NCBI GenBank assembly: GCA_026936335.1
Contig: JAPMXV010000023.1
Span: 124,001-188,000 of the forward strand
DNA length: 64,000 nt
Direction of reading: 5' to 3'
From: Mantamonas sphyraenae
Lineage: Eukaryota > CRuMs > Mantamonadidae
A program made the position numbers and the translations under genes. The notes under the pieces were generated by a model. The model did no database searches. It was not told where the DNA came from and worked only from the letters and a program-made list of their open reading frames with translations. Every line of letters begins with the position of its first letter. The first letter of the stretch is position 1. Shown here in pieces: positions 21,905 to 32,339 of the stretch.

Positions 21905-23057
21905 CATGTATTTTGTGAGCTGTGGTGACAGTGTGCAACCAACATCATCACTCGCTCAGGGCAATCTCCCGAAACTCCCTGCGCATGGCCACCACAAAGT
22001 GTGAAAAGTTGTTGCTCTTGTTCAGCTCCTTGGCCATGCTGCTCAACTTGCGTCCCCCAATGCCCGGTGAGCACTCGTCCACGTAGTACTGGTCGTCAAT
22101 GTCCACGTGCACCGTGAACAAGAACTGCCGCTCCGCATCCTTCGGATCCACATGAGTAAACACAAAGCGCAGATAATCCTGCTGCAGCACCTCAAACGAC
22201 AGCTTCAGCCTGTCCTCGTAGAAGAACAGACCCTCCTGCGCGTCCTTGACCCGTGTGTCCAGCTCACTCTTTGCTTGTTCCACCTCTGTGTGTGTGTGAC
22301 CCCGTGTGGTGTGGTTCGTACACGACACTTGTTGTGTCAGTCCACCCATCCATGGATCTCTCTCTCTCCCTCTCTCTGTGGGGTCATCACGGGTCTCACT
22401 CTGGTCTTTGCTGTGCCTCCAAGCCTGTGGATCCGACACCCACTCCACCCCTCCTCCCACACGTTCCCACATGCCTCCCCTCATCCTTATCCCACATGCA
22501 AACCCGTTCCACACTCCATACACACCCCTTCCCTCCCGCCTCTGTCACCCTCGCCCTCTCCATCCCAAAAATCCGTCAAACGCCCGCCATCTCCGTCTCC
22601 CGCCAAACGGTCACCCGTCACACACACCCCCTGCCCCCGCTCCCTCTCTCCACATCCATCCACACCCATACTGCAACTCACCCTTGGTCTTCTTCTCCAC
22701 CCCCTTCTTCTCCTCGTGCACCTTCATCTTCATCGCCGTGCACTCTTCCGTCGCCGTCTTCTTGTCAGCCTGCGCCTGCTCGATCTGCTGCTGACACGCG
22801 TCGATCTCCTCGTTCTCCTGCTGCAACTGGTTCTGCACCTGCTGTGCCAGACTCTCCAACTGGCTGTGTTGCTTCTCCATGGCTCGAAGTGACTGCTGGC
22901 CGTCCTCCATGTACATGGTGTGCGCCTCCACGGTCTGCTGAACCTCGTCCAGCTTGGCATCGGCCCAGGTGTCAAACTGCTCCTGAAAGTCAGACACACG
23001 TGTCTGAAACGACTGCATGTGGTTGATGTGCTGGCGAGCAAGCGATACACTCATGGT
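21905..23057 (-). repeat. Inverted duplication 2, left arm (SPC25 copy A)
   Basis: About 1.15 kb matching the reverse complement of 25057-26225, covering both SPC25 exons, the intron and about 40 bp of 3' flank. Homology stops within a few bases upstream of the ATG (shared CAACC-ATG only). The intron differs by small indels. Confidence 0.92.
21948..23054 (-). CDS. SPC25: Kinetochore protein Spc25 (Ndc80 complex), copy A
   Basis: Exons complement(22682..23054) and complement(21948..22285), 236 aa; the junction gives T-K-E-V-E-Q-A-K. Residues ~10-150 form a coiled coil (Q-F-D-T-W-A-D-A-K, Q-V-Q-N-Q-L-Q-Q-E-N-E-E). The C-terminal globular RWD domain has the Spc25 pattern L-R-F-V-F-T-H-V-D-P-K-D and N-N-F-S-H-F-V-V-A-M-R-R-E-F. 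Spc25 pairs with Spc24 to anchor the Ndc80 complex to the inner kinetochore. Copy A differs from copy B by one visible residue (Q versus E in Q-Q-I-Q/E-x-A-Q). It is convergent with DDX31 and lies 78 bp downstream of the CFAP53 stop. Confidence 0.9.
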
Positions 23058-23132
23058 TGGTGGTGCAATGATGTGTGTGATTTGATTTTGATCTGCCAGC
23101 GCACTCCCTTCTCCCTGTGCTTCATCTGTGCT

Positions 23133-25006
23133 TCATCCAGCCCAATCGGCACTCTTGAGGCCATGCGGCTGCAGGAAAACCTCCTTTTGCAGCTCCTCTT
23201 CGATGCGCTTGTTCTCCTCCTCGATCTGTTGGCGGAAACGCTCCCATTCCTCGCGGATGAGCTCCTCCTCGTGCTCTGCCTCTGCCTGCTTCTGCTGAAT
23301 CTGCGAGTTGAGCTGACGGCGATACTCTGCGTCTGCCCGCACCCTCTCTGCTGCCATGGCCTCAGCACGTTCGGCGTCCTCCTGGGCCATGCGCTCCAGT
23401 TTGGCAGCCTCTGCACGCGCCTCCTCCTGCTCCACTTTGTTCTGCTCCAGTTGGAAGGCCAGCTGTCGCTCGCGCTCGTCAAACACCTCTTTCATGAGAC
23501 GGTTGCGAGCCTCCTGCTCTGCGCTCCAGCGATCCATGCGCTTCTGCCACTCGCGCTCCTGCTCCTCGAAACGCAGGCGGTTCAGGTACGCCTCCATGCG
23601 TGCCTCCTCTTCACGCACCTTGGCCAGGTGTCGCTTGTACGCCTGTGCCTCCATGCGCAGGTACTGCTTCATCGCATCTGCCGCCTCCTGCTCCTCCTTT
23701 TGCTCCTGCAGCACCTCGGCAATGAATGCCAGATCCCGTTCGCGCTCCTCGTCCTTGCGCTTCTGTTCCAGAGCCCGCTTCTTGATGTTGTACTCAAACA
23801 GGTCCTTCTTCATGTCGCGGTCGCGGCGAATCTGTTCCTGTTCACGCAGCTTGGCCTGCTCCTCTTCGATGGCCCACTTCTTCTTCCACAGCTCCATCTC
23901 CTCCTCCTGCAGTCGCTTCTCTTCCGCCTTCTTTGCCTTCACTTCCTCCACCTGCGAGTCCAGGAACTCCTTGATCTTCTTGTCCTCCAGAGCACGCGCC
24001 TTTTCGCGCCGCACGTTCTCCTTTTCAATTGCTTCGTAGTACTCCTGCATCCGCTGTTCCTCTTTCCTTTCGCCTGTGTATGTGTATGTGTTTGTATGTG
24101 CGGAGTGTGAGAGAGTGTGTGTGTGTGTGTGTGTATCCACGTGCAGGTGTGGTTTCGGGTGTGAGCGCTTTCCGCTGCTTCTGCAGCCCCTCCCTTTCAG
24201 GGTTCTCACTCCATGATGCCTGCCACTCCCGTTCCACAAACATACGCTGCTCTTCTTCCTCGCGGATCTGGAGCTTTTCGCGCCGTTGTTGGGCGCGCAC
24301 CTGATGCACGTGCTTCTCCAGCGCCTCCGACTCCCGCCCGCGCAGCTCGTCGCAATCGTTGCGCCAGCGTCGCGCCGCGTTTTCTTCGGCCATCTGTGCA
24401 CGCAGCGCCTCGCGCTTGTCCCGCAGCTCCTGTGCACGTGCGCGCATCTCGTCCACGCGTTGTTCTGTGAGAAGGGGTGAGGCACGTGAGTACGGTGTCC
24501 GTGGGGTCCAGCACAGGAGTGCGCTCTGGTTTCGCGCTAGCTCGACGATTGCCAACCGCCCTTGTGTTCGGCCTCTCTCCCTCCACTGCGCTCTCCAACA
24601 CACCTGTCGTTGATTCACGCTGAGCCAGCTCGTTCTTAAACTGTCGATCCTCGTTGCTCAGCAAGTCGGCGAGGCTGTGTGTGGCATGGGACGCGGGTCA
24701 GGTGATTTGCAACGGTCGAAAAAGCAAAATGGGGTGGGCCCCTGCCATGGTCTGGCATCCCCTCACAAAGCAGGGTTCAACGTACGCGCGTCGACGAGCA
24801 TTCAGCTCACGCTGGCTCTGTCGTTCCAGGCGCTTGTAGTGACGGTTGACGGTGTTCTGCTTGATCTTGCGGTTGGTGCTCTTCTCCCACGACACCACAT
24901 GCAGCTGTCGAGCAGCCTCTTGCTTGGTCTGCTCAAACACAGCGCGGCGGTCCTCCTCCGCACGTCGCTTCAAAATCAGATAATCCGAGGGCGGCTTGCG
25001 AGACAT
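23133..25006 (-). CDS. CFAP53: Cilia- and flagella-associated protein 53 (CCDC11)
   Basis: Four exons: complement(24786..25006), (24604..24674), (24141..24464) and (23133..24073); all junctions keep frame, total 518 aa (animal CFAP53 about 514). Nearly the whole protein is charged coiled coil of the trichohyalin/plectin-homology type. The block E-D-R-Q-F-K-N-E-L then M-R-A-R-A-Q-E-L-R-D-K-R-E and R-N-D-C-D-E-L-R parallels CFAP53 (L-R-E-L-L-A-L-E-E, M-R-E-K-T-K-L-L-K-E-K). CFAP53 is an axonemal/basal-body protein needed for ciliary motility, so the organism should build motile cilia. The gene sits in the spacer between the two SPC25 arms and is head-to-head with SPC25 copy B (53 bp). Confidence 0.82.
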
Positions 25007-25056
25007 CGGTGTGTGTGTGTGTTTGGCAGCGCCGGCGGCACAAAGTCAAAACCGCA

Positions 25057-26225
25057 ACCATGAGTGTATCGCTTGCTCGCCAGCACATCAACCACATGCA
25101 GTCGTTTCAGACACGTGTGTCTGACTTTCAGGAGCAGTTTGACACCTGGGCCGATGCCAAACTGGACGAGGTTCAGCAGACCGTGGAGGCGCACACCATG
25201 TACATGGAGGACGGCCAGCAGTCACTTCGAGCCATGGAGAAGCAACACAGCCAGTTGGAGAGTCTGGCACAGCAGGTGCAGAACCAGTTGCAGCAGGAGA
25301 ACGAGGAGATCGACGCGTGTCAGCAGCAGATCGAGGAGGCGCAGGCTGACAAGAAGACGGCGACGGAAGAGTGCACGGCGATGAAGATGAAGGTGCACGA
25401 GGAGAAGAAGGGGGTGGAGAAGAAGACCAAGGGTGAGTTGCAGTATGGGTGTGGGTGGATGTGGAGAGAGGGAGCGGGGGCAGGGGAGGAAGGTGGGGGC
25501 CGTGTGTGACGGGTGACCGTTTGGCGGGAGACGGAGATGGCGGGCGTTTGACGGATTTTTGGGATGGAGAGGGTGAGGGTGACAGAGACGGGAGGGAAGG
25601 GGTGTGTATGGAGTGTGGGATGGGTTTGCATGTGGGATAAGGATGAGGGGAGGCATGTGGGAACGTGTGGGAGGAGTGTGGAGCGGGTGTCGGATCCACA
25701 GGCTTGGAGGCACAGCAAAGACCAGAGTGAGACCCGTGATGACCCCACAGAGAGAGAGAGAAAGAGAGATCCATGGATGGGTGGACTGACACAACAAGGT
25801 CGTGTACGAACCACACCACACGGTGTCACACACACACAGAGGTGGAACAAGCAAAGAGTGAGCTGGACACACGGGTCAAGGACGCGCAGGAGGGTCTGTT
25901 CTTCTACGAGGACAGGCTGAAGCTGTCGTTTGAGGTGCTGCAGCAGGATTATCTGCGCTTTGTGTTTACTCATGTGGATCCGAAGGATGCGGAGCGGCAG
26001 TTCTTGTTCACGGTGCACGTGGACATTGACGACCAGTACTACGTGGACGAGTGCTCACCGGGCATTGGGGGACGCAAGTTGAGCAGCATGGCCAAGGAGC
26101 TGAACAAGAGCAACAACTTTTCACACTTTGTGGTGGCCATGCGCAGGGAGTTTCGGGAGATTGCCCTGAGCGAGTGATGATGTTGGTTGCACACTGTCCA
26201 CCACAGCTCCCACAAAGTACATATG
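25057..26225 (+). repeat. Inverted duplication 2, right arm (SPC25 copy B)
   Basis: Reverse-complement partner of 21905-23057. The arms are separated by about 2.0 kb containing CFAP53, forming an interrupted palindrome. Confidence 0.92.
25060..26177 (+). CDS. SPC25: Kinetochore protein Spc25 (Ndc80 complex), copy B
   Basis: Exons 25060..25432 and 25840..26177, 236 aa, same intron position and phase as copy A. The coiled coil and RWD domain are intact, and no stop or frameshift separates it from copy A, so both look functional. The upstream region is unrelated to that of copy A: only 53 bp separate its ATG from the CFAP53 ATG, suggesting a shared divergent promoter. Regulation of the two copies probably differs. 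Confidence 0.9.
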
Positions 26226-26287
26226 TCCATTGCCCACCACGCCCATCATTGTTGCAAAGCGTCGAGGCACCCATCCAAATCCCGACG

Positions 26288-27769
26288 ATGGCGGACGACT
26301 TTCCCACGTCGTACATCGACGAGTTTGGCAACGAGGTGCACATTCACATGGGCGAAGAATACGACGTGTTTGACAGCCACGACGCAGACTACGATCTGGC
26401 TGGCTACCAGGGCACTCTGATGGACGACATGCCTCGCGACTGCGTGGTCTTTGTGGGCCACGAAGATGCAGGCGTCATGGAGCTCGTGCGAGCCATGTAC
26501 GGCGAAGGAACCTCGCCAGAGGATGCTCAGATCGACAATGTCCACGAGTATCTGCAACACAGCAGCAGCCTACATCTGAGCACCAAATATTACCAGGCAG
26601 ACATCAAGCTGCAGGTTGTGTCTCCTTTTGTCAACGCCGACCTCGTCGACGACTTTGACTTTTTCACAGGCGTGCTGGGAACCACCTGCCAGGCCATTGT
26701 GCTTGTGTATGACCCGCTTCGTGTACGTTGAACAGTCCAGAGTGGACCACACACCCGCTGAATTCCCCTCTTTCCAACCCTCCGTTCCTCACCCTCCCCC
26801 ACCCCACACATACACTCACGCACACGCAACCGCACACAGCCAGAGACGTTGGACGTGTGCACACAATGGGCCGACTTTGTCAGCATGTACGTCCCATCCA
26901 TCCGGCTGCTGGTGGCCAATTTCCACAACAACGACGAAGCTGTGCATGCCGACCTGAGCCCTGCCAACGACTGGTGCATGTCCCTGGGCTATGACATTGG
27001 CTTTGAACTCGTCGAGTTTGCCCACCCGCACCACCTCCTCCCTGCCGAGCAGCAGCAACACATGGCCATGCACGAAAAGGTCGGCGCCGAACGCGTTGTT
27101 CAGGCCCTGGAAACCTGCATCGACTGGCCCGGCATCGAACTCGGATCCGGTGTCCAGGCACCATCGGGTATGGCTGGATTTATGATGGGTGGTGGCATGG
27201 GTGATGGGATACTGGGTGGGAGCAGCAGCAGCAGCAGCAGCAGCAGTAGCAGCAGCTCTTCCTCGTCCTCCTCATCGGCCGACGCTGCCACTACAGACAA
27301 GGCCGTGATTGTGGAGGGTGGTGAGGAGAAGCCCAGTGAAGCAGAGGGTGACAAGACGCAGGAGGCAACCCCCACGTCAGAGGAGACCACGAAGCAGTTT
27401 GCCACAGCCGACGAGATGGCAAAGAAGATCGAAAGCGACCTGGCTGGTGACATGGCAGCATTGGGTGGAGGGGCAGCCGGAGGCGTGCCCTCAGGCGTTG
27501 AGGCTATGTTTGCCGCCCTTTTTGGAGCGGAGGAAGGCGACGACGACGACGAACCAAACGAGGAGGACATCGAGAACTTTGAGCGTGCCATGGCCCTCAT
27601 GATGCAGATGAAACGTGAGGCTGCCGATTTGCCCGACGATGTGCGCCGCCAGCGTGCTGCAGACGTCGCTCTCAGCCTGTACAAAGCGTTGGGCGTTGAC
27701 GGCGATCTGAGCGACGATGATGAGGAGGGGCAGCAGGCGACAAACACAGAAACTGAAGACAAGGCATAG
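26288..27769 (+). CDS. AAGAB: Alpha/gamma-adaptin-binding protein p34-like (AAGAB)
   Basis: Exons 26288..26722 and 26840..27769, 454 aa; the junction is D-P-L-R-P-E-T-L-D. The N-terminal half is a G-domain-like Rossmann fold without GTPase motifs, ending with the family segment G-A-E-R-V-V-Q-A-L-E-T-C-I-D-W-P-G. A poly-Ser tract (nt 27221-27285) and an acidic linker follow. The C-terminal helical module (F-E-R-A-M-A-L-M-M-Q-M-K, D-D-V-R-R-Q-R-A-A-D-V-A, K-A-L-G-V-D-G-D) matches the AAGAB C terminus. AAGAB is a cytosolic chaperone that assembles AP-1 and AP-2 clathrin adaptors. Confidence 0.85.
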
Positions 27770-27811
27770 AAACAAAAACGGCCGCATTTCAACGCATCAC
27801 AGTTGACATCT

Positions 27812-29260
27812 TTAGTTCATTGCTTTCAGCTTCTTGTTGATATGAGCCAAGGAGACGAGCCAGGGCTTGATCCTGGATTGGGTCTGCTCCTTGGTGGGCT
27901 TGATGCCATTGTTCTGCTCCTGGAACGTGTGTGTCCACTGCTCGATGAGTTCGCTCCACTTGCGCAGACTTGCCTGCAACACCAACTTGAGCTCGTCCTT
28001 CTCGAGATCGTCGTCGGCCAGCACGTCGTCGACAAAGGTGACCAACGAGTCGCCGTCGTGAGGCATGTTCTTGATGAGCTTCTGGCTGGGACGGATGGCC
28101 ACCTGCTCCGTGGTCACCTTGACCTTCTTGGTCTTCTTGGCCCGCTTCTTCAGGTCCTTTTGTGACTTGCGCAGATCCTCCTCCATGGCCTGCAGCTCCT
28201 GTTCCTCCTTGTCGTCCAGTTCCTTCATCACCTGTTTGATCGTGGCATACTTTGTGTACAACAGAGCCAGTTCGGGCATTCCTCGCTTCTCCTCTGCAGA
28301 CGCCTTGCGTCCGTACTGCTCCTCAAACTCCGCCTCCATCACTTCAATCTCCTTGCGTGTGCTCTTCTTCAGCTTCTTCAGCGTCTTGCGGCTCTTGCCA
28401 CGATACTCGTCCGCCGGATCATACACCACCGGCTCGGGAGACGCAGGTTTCGCCTCTCCAGACCCTGTGCTGGCGTTGCTCTCGCCACGCGGACCAGACA
28501 GAGAGGACGACGAGGATGAAGAAGAGGATGAAGAGGACGCCCCTGCGTCCTCTTCGGCGGTGGGTGCCGTGGCTGGTCTGGAGCCCGGGGCAGCTCCCTT
28601 GTCAGTTCGCTGAGTCTGCTTCTGCTGCTCGTCGGCATCGGTGTCCTCCTCCACCAGCACCTGAGACTGGTCGATGACGCGTTGGATCTCGTCGAGCTCC
28701 TTGCGCCTGCGCTCGTCCTCGAGGGCTTGCAGGGCGCGCATGTCTTCGAGCTCCCGCTTGCGTTTCTCCTCTTCCAGCTGCTTCTTCATGGCAATGGCCT
28801 CCTCGCGGCGGCGCTCCATGTTTGTGGCAGCATACTTCTCACCGGCCTCCATAAAGGCGCGTGCAGCGAGGCAAACGAGGAGGAAACGACGGCGTGGCAG
28901 GGGCATAAAGGTGAGTTCGCGGTCGCGCTGGTCCAGACGCAGACGGAAGTGGTGCAGGAGGGGCTCCAGGTGCGGGTTGGGAAACATGGACACGCGTAGG
29001 ACGCTGTTGTAGATGCGAATGAGCTCCTCAACGAGATGAGCGAGGATAAAAACCATGGGGGATTCGCTCATGCGAGCTTGACTCAGGTGCCGTTGCATGA
29101 CTTCGATCTCGCGACGCAGGTGGCCCTTGTGGACGAATTCGGGCATGGAACGGCGCATGTTGTTGACTTCCTGCAGCACACGCTCGCAGTTGCCAATGGC
29201 AATCAGCACGTTCTCGTTGTCGCGCGTAAACGACAGGGCGTCCTTCTTGGTCACGGCCAT
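27812..29260 (-). CDS. Coiled-coil protein, probably the C-terminal part of the upstream membrane-protein gene
   Basis: 482 aa from ATG 29260 to a stop at 27812. It has an N-terminal helical region (V-L-Q-E-V-N-N-M-R-R-S, H-L-V-E-E-L-I-R-I-Y-N), a long Glu/Arg coiled coil (nt 28650-28820), a poly-Ser stretch (nt 28500-28540), and a second coiled coil (nt 28090-28400) resembling FAM13-type segments (P-E-L-A-L-L-Y-T-K-Y-A-T-I-K-Q). The ATG overlaps the TGA of the preceding membrane-protein frame (29251-29253), and the frame stays open upstream of the ATG. A missing base in the TTTT run near 29275 would join the two into one ~1066-residue protein. I favour a single gene; as annotated it would need its own promoter inside coding DNA. 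Confidence 0.6.
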   Translation of the reverse strand: MAVTKKDALSFTRDNENVLIAIGNCERVLQEVNNMRRSMPEFVHKGHLRREIEVMQRHLSQARMSESPMVFILAHLVEELIRIYNSVLRVSMFPNPHLEPLLHHFRLRLDQRDRELTFMPLPRRRFLLVCLAARAFMEAGEKYAATNMERRREEAIAMKKQLEEEKRKRELEDMRALQALEDERRRKELDEIQRVIDQSQVLVEEDTDADEQQKQTQRTDKGAAPGSRPATAPTAEEDAGASSSSSSSSSSSSLSGPRGESNASTGSGEAKPASPEPVVYDPADEYRGKSRKTLKKLKKSTRKEIEVMEAEFEEQYGRKASAEEKRGMPELALLYTKYATIKQVMKELDDKEEQELQAMEEDLRKSQKDLKKRAKKTKKVKVTTEQVAIRPSQKLIKNMPHDGDSLVTFVDDVLADDDLEKDELKLVLQASLRKWSELIEQWTHTFQEQNNGIKPTKEQTQSRIKPWLVSLAHINKKLKAMN

Positions 29261-31326
29261 CGGGCGTCGGGCGAAAAGGCGTCCTTGAGAATGATGAGGA
29301 GGGCAATGAGGGTGGCGAGGCCGTTGATGAAGAGGAGCTCGTAAAACAGGGTGTTGGGCAGCAGCAGCGGGGAAAACACCTTTGCGGCCACAAGCAGGGC
29401 GAAGAAGGCGTTGGCAATAAACATCCACACTTGAGTGTGACGCAGCAGGGAGCTGCTCCACATGCGATACGGGTTGGTCTGCCACAGCAGCACCGAGGCC
29501 CACAAGGCCCAGAGGGCCAAGAACAGAGCTGCCTGGAGCACGTAGTCGGAGGTGACAAAGACGAGGTTGAGCAGGAGGAGCAACTTCATGGCCAGGGGGA
29601 TAAGTCCTGAGCGTGCAGTGTTCCTGTGGTAGGAGCTGATGACATGCAATTGCTTGATGGCCCACTGGTCGTCCAGACCCATGAGGAAGGCCATCTCCAT
29701 TTCCACCAGCCAGTACCGGTGGCGTTCCTCGCTGCTGTAGATGATGTTGTAGTGGATCAGCTGGGCCATGTACACGGGGAAGCCCACGCTGAAGAGGACA
29801 AAGGTGACCACAGACAGGGCAAACGCGACCACATACACAGGGTCCGTGGAGGCCAGGTCCAGCCGTGTCGAACACGACACGGTAGGGTCAACACGCAGTG
29901 AGTTGGTCGCGGATGAACAGTCCCACAGGCGAAGGGTCACCAGCGTGATTGGAATGTACAGAAGCGAACCTGTGGGTAATTGGGGGGTGGCGTCAGTGGA
30001 TGCAGACACAGAGGAACAGAGGAACAGAGGAAGAACAAAAGGGCGATCACACGAACAACAGCCACCAGCACAGCAATCGGGAGAGGCGGCCGTGAGGGAG
30101 GTGAGGGGAACGTACAGGTGGTGAGGAGGATGCGCTTGATGGTGGCCTCGACAAGGAGGCGGTAGCGAGGGTTTGTCTGTGTGTGTGCGTAGAAACGCAA
30201 GGCCATGGCATAGGCCAACATGAGGAGGAAGGGCATGGCCACAAAGGGCAGGCTGTACCAGGCAAAGGAGAAGGCGACGGGGAAGCCAAGGGCGTCGGGG
30301 AAAAACGTCCACAGATCACCAATGGCCAGCAGCATGTAGTCGGTGTACTTGTACCATCCGGCGGGCCATGGGTAGGGTTTGGCCATGAGCAACAGGATGC
30401 CGTACATTTGCACGGCCTCGACGAAAATGCCCAGCTTTTCGGTCCAGTAGCGGGAAACGTTGCGAATGCGAGAGGAAGTGCGTCTGTGGGCGGTGCGTGG
30501 GAGGGCATCAGAGCATGGGAGGGCGTCAGTGGCGGTGTCATATGGATGTACGCTGTGTGGGGCGCATGTTGCTGTGTGTGCGTGTGCGTGGAGCGTGGGG
30601 CGGGCGGGGCTAAGTTTGGAAAAGCCGTTACGGCCGGTGTGGGTTCACTCACGTGCGCAGGCGCTCCACATAGGCGCGCTTCAGCGAGTCCTCGTCGTCC
30701 AGCCCGTCGACCTGAATGCCTTTGAGCAATTCGGTGCTCTCTGTGACGTCGTCGTCGTCATCGTTATTGTCGTCGTGGTGCGAGAGTCTGCGTCGGGTGC
30801 TGCTGTGGGTGGTGGGTGATTCGGAGCGGCCGGCGTTGTCGTCGTTGGTGAAGCGAACCACGTTGGGCGTCTCCTCGGCAATGTTGGCGAGTGACGTGCC
30901 CATGGAAGGCGCCCTACGTTTGCTCAGGCCCCCGGGCATGCCTGGAGAGCCACCTGAAAAGATGTCTGTGGGCGAACGGGTGCCCAGCACGACGTGGGAG
31001 GCGCTGGCGCTGCTGGGCGGAGGCGACAGTTTGCCTTTGTACATATTGAGGGCGCCTGCATCCGAGCTCAGCGCTTGCATTTCCACACTGTCCCTGCGGC
31101 CGTGGACTCCGCCGCCGACCCCGCCTCCACTTCCGTGGAGCCGTGCAAACCGGTTCTTGCCCGATTGGGAGCTGCGTGAGAACGAGCCCAGATTGCGCAG
31201 AGGCGGCCCTGGCGTGCTGGTGTCCACGGGCACGACACTCTGCATGCTCGCTAGGCCACCGCCTCCCCCGCCGCCACTGTGGATGTTCAGCCGATGGATA
31301 GGTTTCGGCCGAGGCGGCGTGTGCAT
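29251..31326 (-). CDS. Multi-pass membrane protein (TRP/receptor-like transmembrane region), unknown family
   Basis: Exons complement(30653..31326), (30116..30483) and (29251..29969), in-frame junctions R-L-R-T-R-T-S-S and L-L-T-T-C-S-L-L-Y. The N-terminal ~225 residues are disordered, Gly/Ser/Asp-rich and cytosolic-looking. About 8-10 hydrophobic segments follow (W-K-Y-T-D-Y-M-L-L-A-I-G-D-L-W type, S-L-L-Y-I-P-I-T-L-V-T-L, V-D-P-T-V-S-C-S, V-T-F-V-L-F-S-V-G-F-P-V-Y-M-A). The L-x-V-D-P-x-x-x-C and G-F-P-V-Y patterns recall large protist TRP-like or receptor-like membrane proteins with a C-terminal cytosolic tail; no channel filter could be identified. The frame ends at TGA 29251 nine bases into the next ORF (see the coiled-coil entry). 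It is head-to-head with the GH18-like gene, 68 bp apart. Confidence 0.65.
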
Positions 31327-31394
31327 GGGATTGGGGTGTGTGGTGTGGTGAGGTGTTGCGCCGACGAGCGCAAACGAAGCGACATTTCATTAGC

Positions 31395-32315
31395 ATGAGT
31401 CTGAGCGGAAGAGCATGGACGCGTGGAATGAAGTGGAAGAAGGGCAACATGGCCCTGTGTGCACTTGTGGTGTTGTGTGTGCTGTTGTGTGTCCGTACAG
31501 GCGAGGCAGGAGGGGCAGAAGGAGGAGGACGCAACAAGAACCGAGTGATGCCCTGGCTGTGTCTGCAACGGTGCAACCAAACGCTGGCAGAGGTAAAGGC
31601 GAATGTGGCATCACTGAAGGCACACTTGGACGTGTTTGACGCCGCATCGTTTGAGATGTTCAACCTGGGGGCCAACGGGACGCTGGTGTACAACTCGGAC
31701 CTGTACGACGTGATGCAGGACCTGGCGCCGCTGGGCATCAAAACCTACGCCATGATTTCATCGTATCCTTACCCGCCCCAGTTTCTGGATTGGATGCGAC
31801 AGGTGTTTGCGGCGCCACAGCCGTTTATTGCAAAGTGTGTGGCGGCGATGCACACACACGGCTTCCACGGCTTCAACGTGGACTGGGAACCCACCAGCAG
31901 CCACGCCACCGACGCAGACGCAGTGGAATACGCGAATTTTCTCAACGCTTTTGCGGATGGCATCCACGCGGCGGGAGGGGAGGTGACGGTGGATGTGGGC
32001 GGGTGGAGCCCGATTTGGAACTGGACTCTGTTGGCCAGCACACGTGTGGACAGGATCATCAACATGGCCACGTACACGGGTGCGTGGGACACATGGGAAC
32101 GCGTCTTTCAGCGCTCCTTGGAACAGATTGGCGTGGATCGGCTGGGCGTGGGCCTGCAGAACGTGGACCCGCGCACAAACGCCCCGCTCAACGACACTCA
32201 GATTGCGCTGCGCATGGGCGCCATTGTCGAACATGGATGCACCGAAATCGATCTGTGGCGCTTCCCGTTTGCCGACAACTGGTGGCCTGCGCTGGAGAAG
32301 TATGTGGGGATGTGA
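31395..32315 (+). CDS. Glycoside hydrolase family 18-like secreted protein (chitobiase-like)
   Basis: 306 aa from ATG 31395. A membrane-spanning signal sequence (M-A-L-C-A-L-V-V-L-C-V-L-L-C-V) precedes the mature domain, and there are several N-glycosylation sites. The GH18 active-site strand, usually D-G-x-D-x-D-W-E, reads H-G-F-N-V-D-W-E: the last Asp and the catalytic Glu are kept, the first two Asp are His and Asn. Lysosomal chitobiase-type GH18 proteins show comparable relaxation. Activity on chitobiose or other N-acetylglucosamine sugars is possible but unproven. An in-frame GTG at 31338 is not taken as the start. Confidence 0.72.
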   Translation: MSLSGRAWTRGMKWKKGNMALCALVVLCVLLCVRTGEAGGAEGGGRNKNRVMPWLCLQRCNQTLAEVKANVASLKAHLDVFDAASFEMFNLGANGTLVYNSDLYDVMQDLAPLGIKTYAMISSYPYPPQFLDWMRQVFAAPQPFIAKCVAAMHTHGFHGFNVDWEPTSSHATDADAVEYANFLNAFADGIHAAGGEVTVDVGGWSPIWNWTLLASTRVDRIINMATYTGAWDTWERVFQRSLEQIGVDRLGVGLQNVDPRTNAPLNDTQIALRMGAIVEHGCTEIDLWRFPFADNWWPALEKYVGM

Positions 32316-32339
32316 AACAGCGTGTGGAGACCTGACGAA

